From Rhizobium chutanense (GTDB lineage: Bacteria > Pseudomonadota > Alphaproteobacteria > Rhizobiales > Rhizobiaceae), in assembly GCF_002531935.1 (NCBI RefSeq), contig NZ_NWSV01000025.1:35049-99048 (forward strand): a stretch of DNA of 64,000 bases. The letters run 5' to 3'. Position 1 is the first letter of the stretch, and each line of letters begins with the position of its first letter. Made by a program: the position numbers and the translations under genes. This document shows positions 53,139 to 61,020 of this stretch, one piece after another. The notes under the pieces were generated by a model that saw only the letters and a list, made by a program, of their open reading frames with translations, did no database searches and was not told the DNA's origin.

Positions 53139-53199
53139 GTTCACGGTCGTTCCGATCTCCGGATAGCGGTGGGGACAGCCTTTGCCGGCTTCGTGAAGT

Positions 53200-53345
53200 G
53201 TCGTTGACAGTCTCTTCGGCGAACAGATATAACCGTGCTGTTGCGGGTTTGGAAGCCGGTGGAAATCCGGCGCGGTCGCGCCACTGTGACCAGCGTGTCG
53301 AAAGCTCTTCGTGCTGGAAGTCAGACCTTACCGCACAAACACTCT
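53200..53345 (+). ncRNA. Cobalamin riboswitch
   Basis: Conserved core GCCGGTGGAAATCCGGCGCGG, then GCCACTGTGA (about 53280-53289), and the B12 box GAAGTCAGACCTTACCGC (53318-53335), all in correct order and spacing upstream of cbtB. It should turn the cbtBA genes off at high cobalamin by hiding the GGAGG site at 53366-53371. Ends are approximate. Confidence 0.93.
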
Positions 53346-53376
53346 TTCGACTGAACGCGTCATTCCGGAGGAATAC

Positions 53377-53586
53377 ATGTCTGACACCACTTTCACGCCC
53401 GTCGCGGCACCGGCGCCAATCCCGCTCGGAGATATCCTGCCCTGGGCGATCTTCGGCGGTCTGCTGATGCTCATCGTCCTCTATTTCGTCGGCACCGAGG
53501 AAGGCGCGATGGCACTGTTCAACGGCATGTACGTGCACGAATTCGTGCATGACGCCCGTCATCTCCTCGGCTTTCCCTGCCACTAA
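53377..53586 (+). CDS. cbtB: CbtB, small cobalt-transport subunit
   Basis: 69 aa from ATG 53377, with GGAGGAA upstream. One membrane helix (ILPWAIFGGLLMLIVLYFV) and a His-rich C-terminus (HEFVHDARHLLGFPCH) that binds metal, the mark of CbtB. With CbtA it forms a B12-regulated cobalt uptake system. A palindromic repeat separates it from cbtA. Confidence 0.92.
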   Translation: MSDTTFTPVAAPAPIPLGDILPWAIFGGLLMLIVLYFVGTEEGAMALFNGMYVHEFVHDARHLLGFPCH

Positions 53587-53708
53587 AGCGCATCGCGATC
53601 TTTCAGGTTCGCTTCTCACGCTTTAGGTCTTTGTTTTATGCATGTCTCGGCAAAAGCGTTTCACGCTTTGCCTGGCAAAACCGCTCACACAGTTTTGCGC
53701 AACATGCT
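53587..53708. repeat. Interspersed repeat between cbtB and cbtA
   Basis: Starts one base after the cbtB stop. Contains GCTTTAG-GTCTTTGTTTTATGC and imperfect hairpins (GGCAAAAGCGTTTCACGCTTTGCC). Shares the TTTATGCATGTC segment with the repeat at 38754-38850. It is read through to reach cbtA. Confidence 0.7.
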
Positions 53709-53724
53709 TTGGGGAGTTCGTGAC

Positions 53725-54471
53725 ATGGTTGGAAACCTTTTGCTTCGCGGCATGCTCGCGGGCCTGATTGCCGGCATCCTCGTTTTTGCCTTCGCCCATA
53801 CCTTCGGCGAGCCGCTCGTCGATGCGGCGATCGCGTTCGAGGAAGCGAGTGCCCAGGCGGCTGGCGAAGCTGCCGAACCTGAGCTCGTCAGCCGGGCCAC
53901 GCAAGCCGGTCCCGGCCTCTTCATCGGCGTAATGGCTTACAGCATCGCCGTCGGTGGGCTTTTTTCGCTTGCCTTCGCTTTCGTGCACGGCCGCCTCAGC
54001 AGCCTTTCGCCGCGCGGCACCTCGGCCGTCATCGCCGTGGCCGCCTTCGTGGCGATCGTGCTCGTTCCCGGCATCAAGTATCCGGCCAACCCGCCGGCGG
54101 TCGGCAATCCCGATACGATCGGTGTCAGGACCGAGCTATTCTTCCTGATGATCGTCGTCTCGCTTGCCGCGCTGATCGCCGCGGTGGCGCTGTCGCGCCG
54201 TCTTTCCGGACGTTTCGGTCTCTGGAACGGCGCGATCATCGCCGGTGTCGCCTATCTCATCTTCATCGGCCTCGTTCTCTATCTCTTGCCGCCGATTAAC
54301 GAGGTGCCCGAGAATTTCTCGGCGCTGGTGCTCTGGCGTTTCCGCACGACAACGCTCGCCATGCACGCGATCCTCTGGGCAGCGCTCGGCCTTGCCTTCG
54401 GAGCGCTGGCCGAAAGGCAGCTCGCCGTCAAGGGTGGGCAGCGCGGACGGCCGGCGAGGGCATTTCGCTAA
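53725..54471 (+). CDS. cbtA: CbtA cobalt-transport membrane subunit
   Basis: 248 aa from ATG 53725 (MVGNLLLRGMLAGLIAG), with GGGGAG upstream; the frame stays open back into the repeat but that part is not protein-like. Five to six membrane helices, and the conserved ALVLWRFR-type C-terminal region. Partner of CbtB; both are under the cobalamin riboswitch. Confidence 0.9.
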   Translation: MVGNLLLRGMLAGLIAGILVFAFAHTFGEPLVDAAIAFEEASAQAAGEAAEPELVSRATQAGPGLFIGVMAYSIAVGGLFSLAFAFVHGRLSSLSPRGTSAVIAVAAFVAIVLVPGIKYPANPPAVGNPDTIGVRTELFFLMIVVSLAALIAAVALSRRLSGRFGLWNGAIIAGVAYLIFIGLVLYLLPPINEVPENFSALVLWRFRTTTLAMHAILWAALGLAFGALAERQLAVKGGQRGRPARAFR

Positions 54472-54521
54472 ATGCATCCAAGGGCGCAGCCTGGTCTGCG
54501 CCCCGAACTTTCAGGGCGATC

Positions 54522-55154
54522 ATGAGACGCGAGAGAACCGGGCTATTTCTGCCGACGACATTTGCCGTCATCGCCTGCCTTTTCATGATCGCCGGAAACT
54601 GCTTTGCGCATAGCCGCAGTGCCGGCGGCAATCCTACCGGTCTCGATATTCCGGAAATTTCCCACGGCGAGATGGCGGTGATTTCAGACTATCGCCGTGG
54701 GATCATCGACCTCGCATCCCGTGCCGTCGATACCAACGAACCGTTCCGCCGTATCCTGAACTATGCCGAAATCCAATATTCCTATTGCCTGTGGGGCAGG
54801 GTGCCCGGCAGCGTGACGGACGAGGAAAGTCCGTTCAACGAATGCGCCCATGCCTATCTCGCGGCGACGAAGGCGGTGCTGATGGCGATGCGGGAGATGC
54901 CGCGGGAGGCGCCTGCCGCAGGAGAAATCATCTCCGCCATGGATGCCGACATGGTGCGGCGCGGTCTTGCGCTTGTCACCTGCCAGTTCAGCGGCGAGGC
55001 TTTCAACACGGCCGATATCATCAAGCCGCGCTGGAGCCGGATACCGCTTCATCCCGCCAGCATGGCGTCGCTGACGGGGCTCGCCGCCTTGTTGGGGCTT
55101 GCCATCCTAGCGCTTCGCCGTTTCCTGCAGCCGAGGGCTCAGTCGTCGGAATAG
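54522..55154 (+). CDS. Exported protein with C-terminal membrane anchor, cbt-linked, unknown function
   Basis: 210 aa. Signal peptide (about residues 1-29, ending NCFA), a ~150-residue periplasmic domain with four Cys (SYCLWG, NECAHAYLAATKA, VTCQFSG), and a C-terminal helix (LTGLAALLGLAILALRRF). The helical domain and paired cysteines suggest a disulfide-stabilised bundle. It starts 50 nt after cbtA and may be in its operon. I do not recognise the family. The 3' end overlaps the convergent oxidoreductase gene by 16 nt. Confidence 0.75.
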   Translation: MRRERTGLFLPTTFAVIACLFMIAGNCFAHSRSAGGNPTGLDIPEISHGEMAVISDYRRGIIDLASRAVDTNEPFRRILNYAEIQYSYCLWGRVPGSVTDEESPFNECAHAYLAATKAVLMAMREMPREAPAAGEIISAMDADMVRRGLALVTCQFSGEAFNTADIIKPRWSRIPLHPASMASLTGLAALLGLAILALRRFLQPRAQSSE

Positions 55155-55801
55155 CGCTGCTCGCGCCACGGATCGCCAAGCATGTGGTAGCCGTTCTTTT
55201 CCCAGAAACCGGCCATGTCTTCGGGCATCAGCTCGATGCGGCGCAGCCATTTGGCGCTTTTCCAGAAATAGAGATGCGGCACGACGAGGCGCATCGGGCC
55301 GCCGTGATCCGGCGTCAGCGGCAGGCCCTCCCATGATGTCGCGAGGATGGCGTCCTCGGCGGCAAAATCGGCAAGCGGCAGGTTGGTGGTATAGCCGTCA
55401 TAACTCGTCAGCATGACGTAAGCTGCTTCCGGTTTCGGCATGGCGCGGTCGAGCAGATCGCGCGTCGAAACGCCCTTCCATCTGTTGTCGTAGCGCGACC
55501 AGGTGGTGACGCAGTGAATATCGCTGATATTGCTGCTCTGCTCGATCGCCTGGAAATCGGCCCAGGTGAGGGTAACAGTCGTTTCGACCAGGCCGCGCAC
55601 CTCAAGCCGCCAGCTCTCGGTGGAAATGACGGGCTGCTGGCCGAGATCGAGCACCGGCCAGTTCTTGACGAGGTGCTGGCCGGGCGGCAGGCGCTCGGCT
55701 TCGGGACGGCTGATGCGGCCGGTCAGGAACTTGCCCTCCGCCGCCCAGCGGCGCTTGGAGCTGGTGAGCTTGCTGTCGGCGGGCGTCTGGTCGTCGTTCA
55801 T
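55139..55801 (-). CDS. Sulfite-oxidase-like molybdopterin-dependent oxidoreductase
   Basis: 220 aa from ATG 55801 (MNDDQTPADSKL); an upstream in-frame ATG lacks a site. Single oxidoreductase-molybdopterin domain with the Mo-ligand Cys in DIHCVTTWSRYDN, LTSYDGYTTNLPL and HGGPMRLVVPHLYFWKSAKW. Shorter than YedY and without a Tat leader, so probably cytoplasmic. Substrate unknown. Divergent from the sensor kinase gene. Confidence 0.88.
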   Translation of the reverse strand: MNDDQTPADSKLTSSKRRWAAEGKFLTGRISRPEAERLPPGQHLVKNWPVLDLGQQPVISTESWRLEVRGLVETTVTLTWADFQAIEQSSNISDIHCVTTWSRYDNRWKGVSTRDLLDRAMPKPEAAYVMLTSYDGYTTNLPLADFAAEDAILATSWEGLPLTPDHGGPMRLVVPHLYFWKSAKWLRRIELMPEDMAGFWEKNGYHMLGDPWREQRYSDD

Positions 55802-55912
55802 GGACTGGGTCTCCTTGCGGTGCAGCAATAGGACATCCGCCTCTGCGGAGTGTCAAGTTTCGGCAAGCTCTTGGAAATCCTCGCTTGCCTCATTAAGCTG
55901 AGCCCGTCGGGC

Positions 55913-57787
55913 ATGCCTTGCTGGGGAGTGAGGGCAGAAAGGGAGGAGCCGGATCTGTCTTCGAGATATCGTGCGATAGCGGCCCTGCTGGTGGTGCCGC
56001 TCGTCATTTTCGCCTTCTTCACCTACGGAAGCGCGATTGCGACGCGCGCCTATATGCAGGAGGCGTCAGCCCAGGCGGGAACGGCGCTGCGCCTTGCCGT
56101 CTCGGCGCTCAGCGGTCATCTCAACCGCTATGAGGCGCTGCCGGCGCTGATTGCCGATCATGACGATATCAAGGAGCTGGTCAGCGCGCCTGACGACATG
56201 GTGCTGCGCGATGCCGCCAATCTCTATCTCAAGGAGATCAACGGGCTCCTGAAATCCTCCGACATCTATGTGGTGAAACCGGACGGGGAGACGATCGCGG
56301 CGAGCAATTACGATGGACCGGGAAGTTTCGTCGGCCAGAATTTCAACTACCGCCCCTATTTCCAGGAAGCGATCGAAGGCCGGCAGGCCCGGTTTTACGC
56401 CCTCGGCACCACGTCCTTGAAGCGCGGCTACTATTTTTCGGCGCCGATCAGGGTCGGCGCGGATATTCGCGGCGTCATCGTCTTCAAGGTCGATATCGAC
56501 ATGATCGAATCCTCCTGGAGCGGCGGGGAATACAAGATCTTCGTCTCCGATCCCGAAGGCATCATCTTCATGTCCGGCAGTCCGGAATGGCTCTACGGCG
56601 CGATCTTGCCGTTGACGGCCGAGCGGGTTGCACGCACGCAAGCCTCGCGGCGTTATGCCAATGCGACACTGACGGCGCTGCCGGTGACGCGCCATCGCTT
56701 CGAGCCGCATGATCTGATGACATTTGCAGGCGACCGGAGTTCAAGCGAATATCTGATGCTGTCGCATTACATGCCGGCCGAGGACTGGACGGTGAACGTG
56801 CTGATGGAGACGAGTTCCATCCGCGCTCAGGCGCGCACCGCGCTTGTCGCCGTCTTTCTCATCCTTTGCATTGCCGGGCTTGCTGTTGCGGTCATTCGCC
56901 AGCGGCGGGCGCGGCTAGCCGAGCGCATGCAGATGCAGGCCGAAGCGCGGGATGAGCTGGAGCGGCGGGTGGAGGAGCGCACGGCGGATCTTGCCCGCGT
57001 CAACAGCCGCATCGAGGAGGAGATCGCCGAGCGGCGGTTGACCGAGCAGCAGCTTCGCCAGACCCAGGCCGATCTTATCCAGGCCGGCAAACTTGCCGGC
57101 CTCGGGCAGATGTCGGCTGCGCTTTCGCATGAATTCAACCAGCCGCTCGCCGCCGCCAAGACCTATACGGACAGCGCTTCCGTTCTGATCGATCGCGGCC
57201 GGACGGAGGAGGCGCACGACAATATAAGGCGGATCGGCGGGCTGATCGACCGCATGGCTGCGATCAGCCGGCATTTGCGTAACTTCGCCCGCAAACCGAA
57301 CGAGAAGCTCGGGCCGGTTCCCCTCGACGAGGCGATGCGCGATACGCTCGAGATCATCGCCTGGCGGCTGAAGGCGGCCGACGCCGAGCTCCGGCTCGAT
57401 CTCGGAATGCGGCCGCCGGTCGTGCGCGCCGGTTCGGTACGTCTGCAGCAGGTGCTGGTGAACGTGATCTCCAATGCGGCCGATGCGGTTGAAGGGCTGG
57501 ATGACAGACGCATCGAGATTTCGGCCTTCGAGGCGGCGGGCAAGGTGGTGCTGACGATACGCGATCACGGGCCGGGCGTGCCGGCGGCAATCGCCGAGCG
57601 CATCTTCGATCCCTTCTTCACGACCAAGGGTGTCGGCAAGGGGCTCGGCTTGGGGCTTTCGATCTCCTACAACATCGTCAAGGATTTCGGCGGCAGCCTG
57701 ACGGCTGCCAATCACCCCGAAGGGGGCGCGGTGTTCCGTATCGAGCTGCAATCGGCGGCAGGGCTGATGCCGGAGGCGGCGGAATGA
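55913..57787 (+). CDS. DctB-family sensor histidine kinase (paralogue near a TTT transporter)
   Basis: About 624 aa; the start is uncertain (ATG 55913 given; GTG 55928 also possible). First membrane helix IAALLVVPLVIFAFFTYG, a ~260-residue dCache-like periplasmic sensor with NYRPYFQEAIEG, second helix around ALVAVFLILCIAGLAVAVI, a coiled coil, then H-box ALSHEFNQPLAAAKTYTDSA, N-box NVISNAADAVEG and G-boxes DHGPGVP and GKGLGLGLSI. DctB senses C4-dicarboxylates, but there is no dctA next to it; instead a tripartite tricarboxylate transporter follows, so the signal is probably a carboxylate taken up by TctABC. Confidence 0.9.
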   Translation: MPCWGVRAEREEPDLSSRYRAIAALLVVPLVIFAFFTYGSAIATRAYMQEASAQAGTALRLAVSALSGHLNRYEALPALIADHDDIKELVSAPDDMVLRDAANLYLKEINGLLKSSDIYVVKPDGETIAASNYDGPGSFVGQNFNYRPYFQEAIEGRQARFYALGTTSLKRGYYFSAPIRVGADIRGVIVFKVDIDMIESSWSGGEYKIFVSDPEGIIFMSGSPEWLYGAILPLTAERVARTQASRRYANATLTALPVTRHRFEPHDLMTFAGDRSSSEYLMLSHYMPAEDWTVNVLMETSSIRAQARTALVAVFLILCIAGLAVAVIRQRRARLAERMQMQAEARDELERRVEERTADLARVNSRIEEEIAERRLTEQQLRQTQADLIQAGKLAGLGQMSAALSHEFNQPLAAAKTYTDSASVLIDRGRTEEAHDNIRRIGGLIDRMAAISRHLRNFARKPNEKLGPVPLDEAMRDTLEIIAWRLKAADAELRLDLGMRPPVVRAGSVRLQQVLVNVISNAADAVEGLDDRRIEISAFEAAGKVVLTIRDHGPGVPAAIAERIFDPFFTTKGVGKGLGLGLSISYNIVKDFGGSLTAANHPEGGAVFRIELQSAAGLMPEAAE

Positions 57788-59118
57788 ACGATGCCAAAAT
57801 CCTGCTCGTCGACGACGAGGAAGAGTTGCGCCGCTCGACGGCGCAGGCGCTCGAGCTCTCCGGCTTCAGTGTCGAGACTTTTTCGAACGGCGATCATGTG
57901 CTGGAACTGATCGGCTACAGTTTTCCCGGCGTCGTCGTCAGCGATATCCGCATGCCCGGCATGGACGGCATGACGCTGATGCAGAGGATCCGCGAACTCG
58001 ACCCGGAAGTGCCGGTCATTCTCGTCACCGGCCATGGCGACGTTCAGCTTGCGGTCAAGGCGATGCGCGAAGGCGCCTATGATTTCATCGAGAAGCCGTT
58101 TACGCCCGAGATGCTGGCCGGTGTCATCCGCCGGGCGATGGAACGGCGGGGCTTGGTGCTTGAAAACCGGTTGCTGAAGGCGGTCGCCGGCAAACGCGAC
58201 GATATCGAGGCGCGGCTGCCGGGGCGCACACAGGTGATGGTGGATCTGCGCTACCGTATCCGCGCGATCGGCGCCAGCGATGCCGATACGCTCATCGTCG
58301 GCGAGACCGGGGCCGGCAAGGAAGTGGTGGCACGCGCGCTGCACGATATCAGCGCCCGGGCGAGCCGGCCGTTCATCGCGATCAATTGCGCCGCGCTGCC
58401 GGCAAACCTGATCGAGAGCGAGCTCTTCGGCCATGAGATCGGGGCCTTTCCGGGGGCGGTGAGGCCGCGCTACGGAAAGTTCGAGCATGGGCGCGGCGGC
58501 ACCATCCTGCTCGACGAAATCGGCTCCATGCCTTTCGACCTGCAGGCTAAATTCCTGCGGGTGCTGCAGGAGCGGGTGATCTCCAGGCTCGGATCGAACG
58601 AAATCGTGGCGCTCGACGTCCGCTTCATCGCGACGAGCAAAGTCGACCTGGAGGCGGAAGTGGCTGCAGGGCGCTTCCGCGCCGACCTCTTCTACCGGCT
58701 TGATGTCGCAACGCTGCATGTGCCGTCGCTGTCGCAGCGGCGGGCGGATGTTCCGCTGCTTTTCCTGCAGTTGGTGCGAGAAGCGGCCGCGCGGTACGGC
58801 CGCGACGAGATGACCGTGCTGCCGGAGGTGATCTCCGACATCGCCCAGCGCGACTGGCCCGGCAATGTGCGGGAACTGAGGAACGCTGCCGACCGCCTAG
58901 TCCTCGGCCTCGACAATGGCGGACGGCAGGCCGAGGAGGCGACGGGGCTTGCGGAGCGGGTCGCCGAATTCGAGCGAGGGGTCATCTCCAGTGCACTGGT
59001 CGCGCATGGCGGCAGCCTCAAGCCGGTCTACGAGTCGCTCGGTATTTCCCGGAAGACGCTTTACGAAAAGATGCAGAAATACGGCCTGGATAAGCGGATG
59101 ATGATCAGCGAAGGTTAG
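57784..59118 (+). CDS. DctD-family sigma54-type response regulator with GAFPGA loop
   Basis: 444 aa, overlapping the kinase stop by 4 nt. Receiver domain with phospho-Asp in VVSDIRMPGMDG; AAA+ domain with Walker A GETGAGKE and GGTILLDEIGSMP; C-terminal Fis-type helix-turn-helix ESLGISRKTLYEKMQKYGL. The sigma54-contacting loop, normally GAFTGA, is GAFPGA at residues 220-225 (bases 58441-58458): Pro codon CCG in place of Thr (ACG). All other AAA+ parts look intact. Likely controls the downstream tct genes, but its ability to open sigma54 promoters is in doubt. Confidence 0.9.
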   Translation: MNDAKILLVDDEEELRRSTAQALELSGFSVETFSNGDHVLELIGYSFPGVVVSDIRMPGMDGMTLMQRIRELDPEVPVILVTGHGDVQLAVKAMREGAYDFIEKPFTPEMLAGVIRRAMERRGLVLENRLLKAVAGKRDDIEARLPGRTQVMVDLRYRIRAIGASDADTLIVGETGAGKEVVARALHDISARASRPFIAINCAALPANLIESELFGHEIGAFPGAVRPRYGKFEHGRGGTILLDEIGSMPFDLQAKFLRVLQERVISRLGSNEIVALDVRFIATSKVDLEAEVAAGRFRADLFYRLDVATLHVPSLSQRRADVPLLFLQLVREAAARYGRDEMTVLPEVISDIAQRDWPGNVRELRNAADRLVLGLDNGGRQAEEATGLAERVAEFERGVISSALVAHGGSLKPVYESLGISRKTLYEKMQKYGLDKRMMISEG

Positions 59119-59146
59119 TCTTCGCCGGCGGGCTGTGCTTTCTCAC

Positions 59147-59182
59147 CGGATGCGATGGGTGGATTTCCACCCATCGCATCCG
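59147..59182. repeat. Perfect 17-bp inverted repeat between the regulator gene and tctC
   Basis: Arms CGGATGCGATGGGTGGA and its exact complement with only TT between them. Followed by CCGTTTGTTT. Could be a terminator for the two-component operon or an operator for tctCBA. Confidence 0.7.
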
Positions 59183-59346
59183 CCGTTTGTTTCCAAATCG
59201 ACCCATGCTGCATCGCACCGTCGCAGAATCGTCTTCCAAAAGCGGTGGCGATGATTGCGGCTCGATTTTTCCCGGCGGCAAATAGGCAATCCGAACCGGC
59301 GCGGAGGAGTGTCGGCGGGCTCGCTTATTTCATCAGGGAGGAAACG

Positions 59347-60330
59347 ATGAAAATCCTGAAGGCCATGCTCGGCCTGACCGCAGCTGCTGCGGTCTCTCTT
59401 CTCGCCGGTGCCGCTTCGGCGCAGACCTATCCTGAACGCACCATCACCATGGTCGTACCGTTTGCGGCCGGCGGCCCGACCGATACGGTTGCACGCCTCG
59501 TCGCCGAATCCATGTCGAAGGATCTCGGCCAGCAGATCGTCGTCGAAAATGTCGGCGGCGCCGGCGGTACGCTCGGCGCTGGCCGCGTCGCGAGCGCCGA
59601 TCCCGATGGTTATACGATCCTGCTGCACCATATCGGCATGGCGACCAGCGCCACGCTCTACCGCAAGCTCGCCTATGATACGCTCGGCGCCTTCGACTAT
59701 GTCGGCCTCGTCACCGAGGTGCCGATGACGATCGTCGCGCGCAAGGATTTCGAGCCGACCGACCTCAAGGGCCTGATCGACTATGTCAAGGCCAACAAGG
59801 ACAAGGTGACGGTTGCCAATGCCGGCATCGGCGCGGCTTCGCATCTCTGCGGCATGATGTTCATGAGCGCCATCCAGACGCCGCTGACGACCGTTCCCTA
59901 CAAGGGCACGGGCCCTGCCATGACCGACCTGCTTGGCGGCCAGGTCGATATCATGTGCGACCAGACGACCAACACCACGAAACAGATCCAGGGCGGCACG
60001 ATCAAGGCCTATGCCGTGACCTCGCCGAAGCGCCTCGATGTGATGAAGGACATTCCGACGGCTGTCGAAGCCGGCCTGCCGGGCTTCGAAGTCGGCATAT
60101 GGCATGGCATCTATACGCCGAAGGGCACGCCGGCTGAAATCAACGAACGGCTGTCGAAGTCGCTGCAGGTCGCGCTGAAAGACCCGAATGTCGGCGCCCG
60201 CTTCGCCGAACTCGGCACGGCGCCTTCCTCCGACGCCGATGCGACGCCGGCTGCGCTGAAGGCCAAGCTCGAAAGCGAGATCGCCCGCTGGAAGCCGGTG
60301 ATCGAGGCGGCCGGAGAATATGCCGACTGA
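59347..60330 (+). CDS. tctC: TctC, periplasmic binding protein of a tripartite tricarboxylate transporter
   Basis: 327 aa from ATG 59347 with GGGAGGAA upstream. Signal peptide (MKILKAMLGLTAAAAVSLLAG, cleaved after ASA). Bug/TctC fold: YPERTITMVVPFAAGGPTDT and VVENVGGAGGTLGAGRVA bind the carboxylate; SGGKGTG-like PYKGTGPAMTDLLGGQVD follows. Supplies substrate to TctBA; the ligand may be citrate or another carboxylate. Confidence 0.92.
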   Translation: MKILKAMLGLTAAAAVSLLAGAASAQTYPERTITMVVPFAAGGPTDTVARLVAESMSKDLGQQIVVENVGGAGGTLGAGRVASADPDGYTILLHHIGMATSATLYRKLAYDTLGAFDYVGLVTEVPMTIVARKDFEPTDLKGLIDYVKANKDKVTVANAGIGAASHLCGMMFMSAIQTPLTTVPYKGTGPAMTDLLGGQVDIMCDQTTNTTKQIQGGTIKAYAVTSPKRLDVMKDIPTAVEAGLPGFEVGIWHGIYTPKGTPAEINERLSKSLQVALKDPNVGARFAELGTAPSSDADATPAALKAKLESEIARWKPVIEAAGEYAD

Positions 60331-60361
60331 GGTTTCTCCTCGTCCGGGCATGCCGAAAAGA

Positions 60362-60500
60362 GCCCCTCACCCTAGCCCTCTCCCCGTAAGAACGGGGAGA
60401 GGGGACGTGCCATGCGAGATGCGGCGGGGAACGGAGAGGTTGCGGTGTGTTCCCTTCTCCCCGTTTGCGGGGAGAAGGTGCCGGCAGGCGGATGAGGGGC
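60362..60500. repeat. RIME-type mosaic element between tctC and tctB
   Basis: 139 bp bounded by GCCCCTCA / TGAGGGGC. Contains two hairpins: CTCTCCCCGT...ACGGGGAGAG and CCTTCTCCCCG...CGGGGAGAAGG. Same family as the element near the right end of the window. Lies within the transporter operon. Confidence 0.85.
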
Positions 60501-60552
60501 GGCCACCACAGCAGCAACGCGTCACGAACCATCTCCAACCCCAGGAGACACC

Positions 60553-61014
60553 ATGAAATCCATCAGTTTCGATAGCACCAATGCGATCTGCGGCGCGCTT
60601 TTCGTCGCGACCGGCGCTTTTTTCGCCTTCCAGTCGCTGGGGCTCGACCTCGGCACGGCATTGCGCATGGGCCCCGGTTATTTTCCATTCATCCTCGCCT
60701 GCGCGCTCGTGCTGCTCGGGGCGATCATCTTCATTCAGGCGCTGCGCGTCGAGGGAGAGCCGATCGGCGCCTGGGCCTGGCGCGGCATGCTCTTCATCCT
60801 TCCGGCGCCGGTGTTCTTCGGGCTGACGGTTCGCGGGCTCGGATTTGCGCCGGCGCTGTTCCTCACCGCCTTCATCGCCTGCTTCGCATCGCAAAAGATG
60901 AACCTGTTCTTCGCAATCATTCTTTCGCTGCTGCTGACGGTTTTTTCCGTGGCGGTCTTCAGCTACGGGCTCGGCCTGCCGTTCGAGCGCTTCGGTCCCT
61001 GGGTCCGGTTCTAG
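60553..61014 (+). CDS. tctB: TctB, small membrane subunit of the tripartite tricarboxylate transporter
   Basis: 153 aa. Four membrane helices: NAICGALFVATGAFFAFQSL, YFPFILACALVLLGAIIFIQ, GMLFILPAPVFFGLTVRG and NLFFAIILSLLLTVFSVAVF. Matches the TctB pattern including the GPGYFP motif after helix 1. Seven nt before tctA. Confidence 0.9.
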   Translation: MKSISFDSTNAICGALFVATGAFFAFQSLGLDLGTALRMGPGYFPFILACALVLLGAIIFIQALRVEGEPIGAWAWRGMLFILPAPVFFGLTVRGLGFAPALFLTAFIACFASQKMNLFFAIILSLLLTVFSVAVFSYGLGLPFERFGPWVRF

Positions 61015-61020
61015 GAGGCG

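Noticed and set aside
59246..59257. TGGC...TGC resembling a sigma54 promoter before tctC
   Set aside because: The GG-to-GC spacing is 8 instead of 10, which abolishes such promoters.
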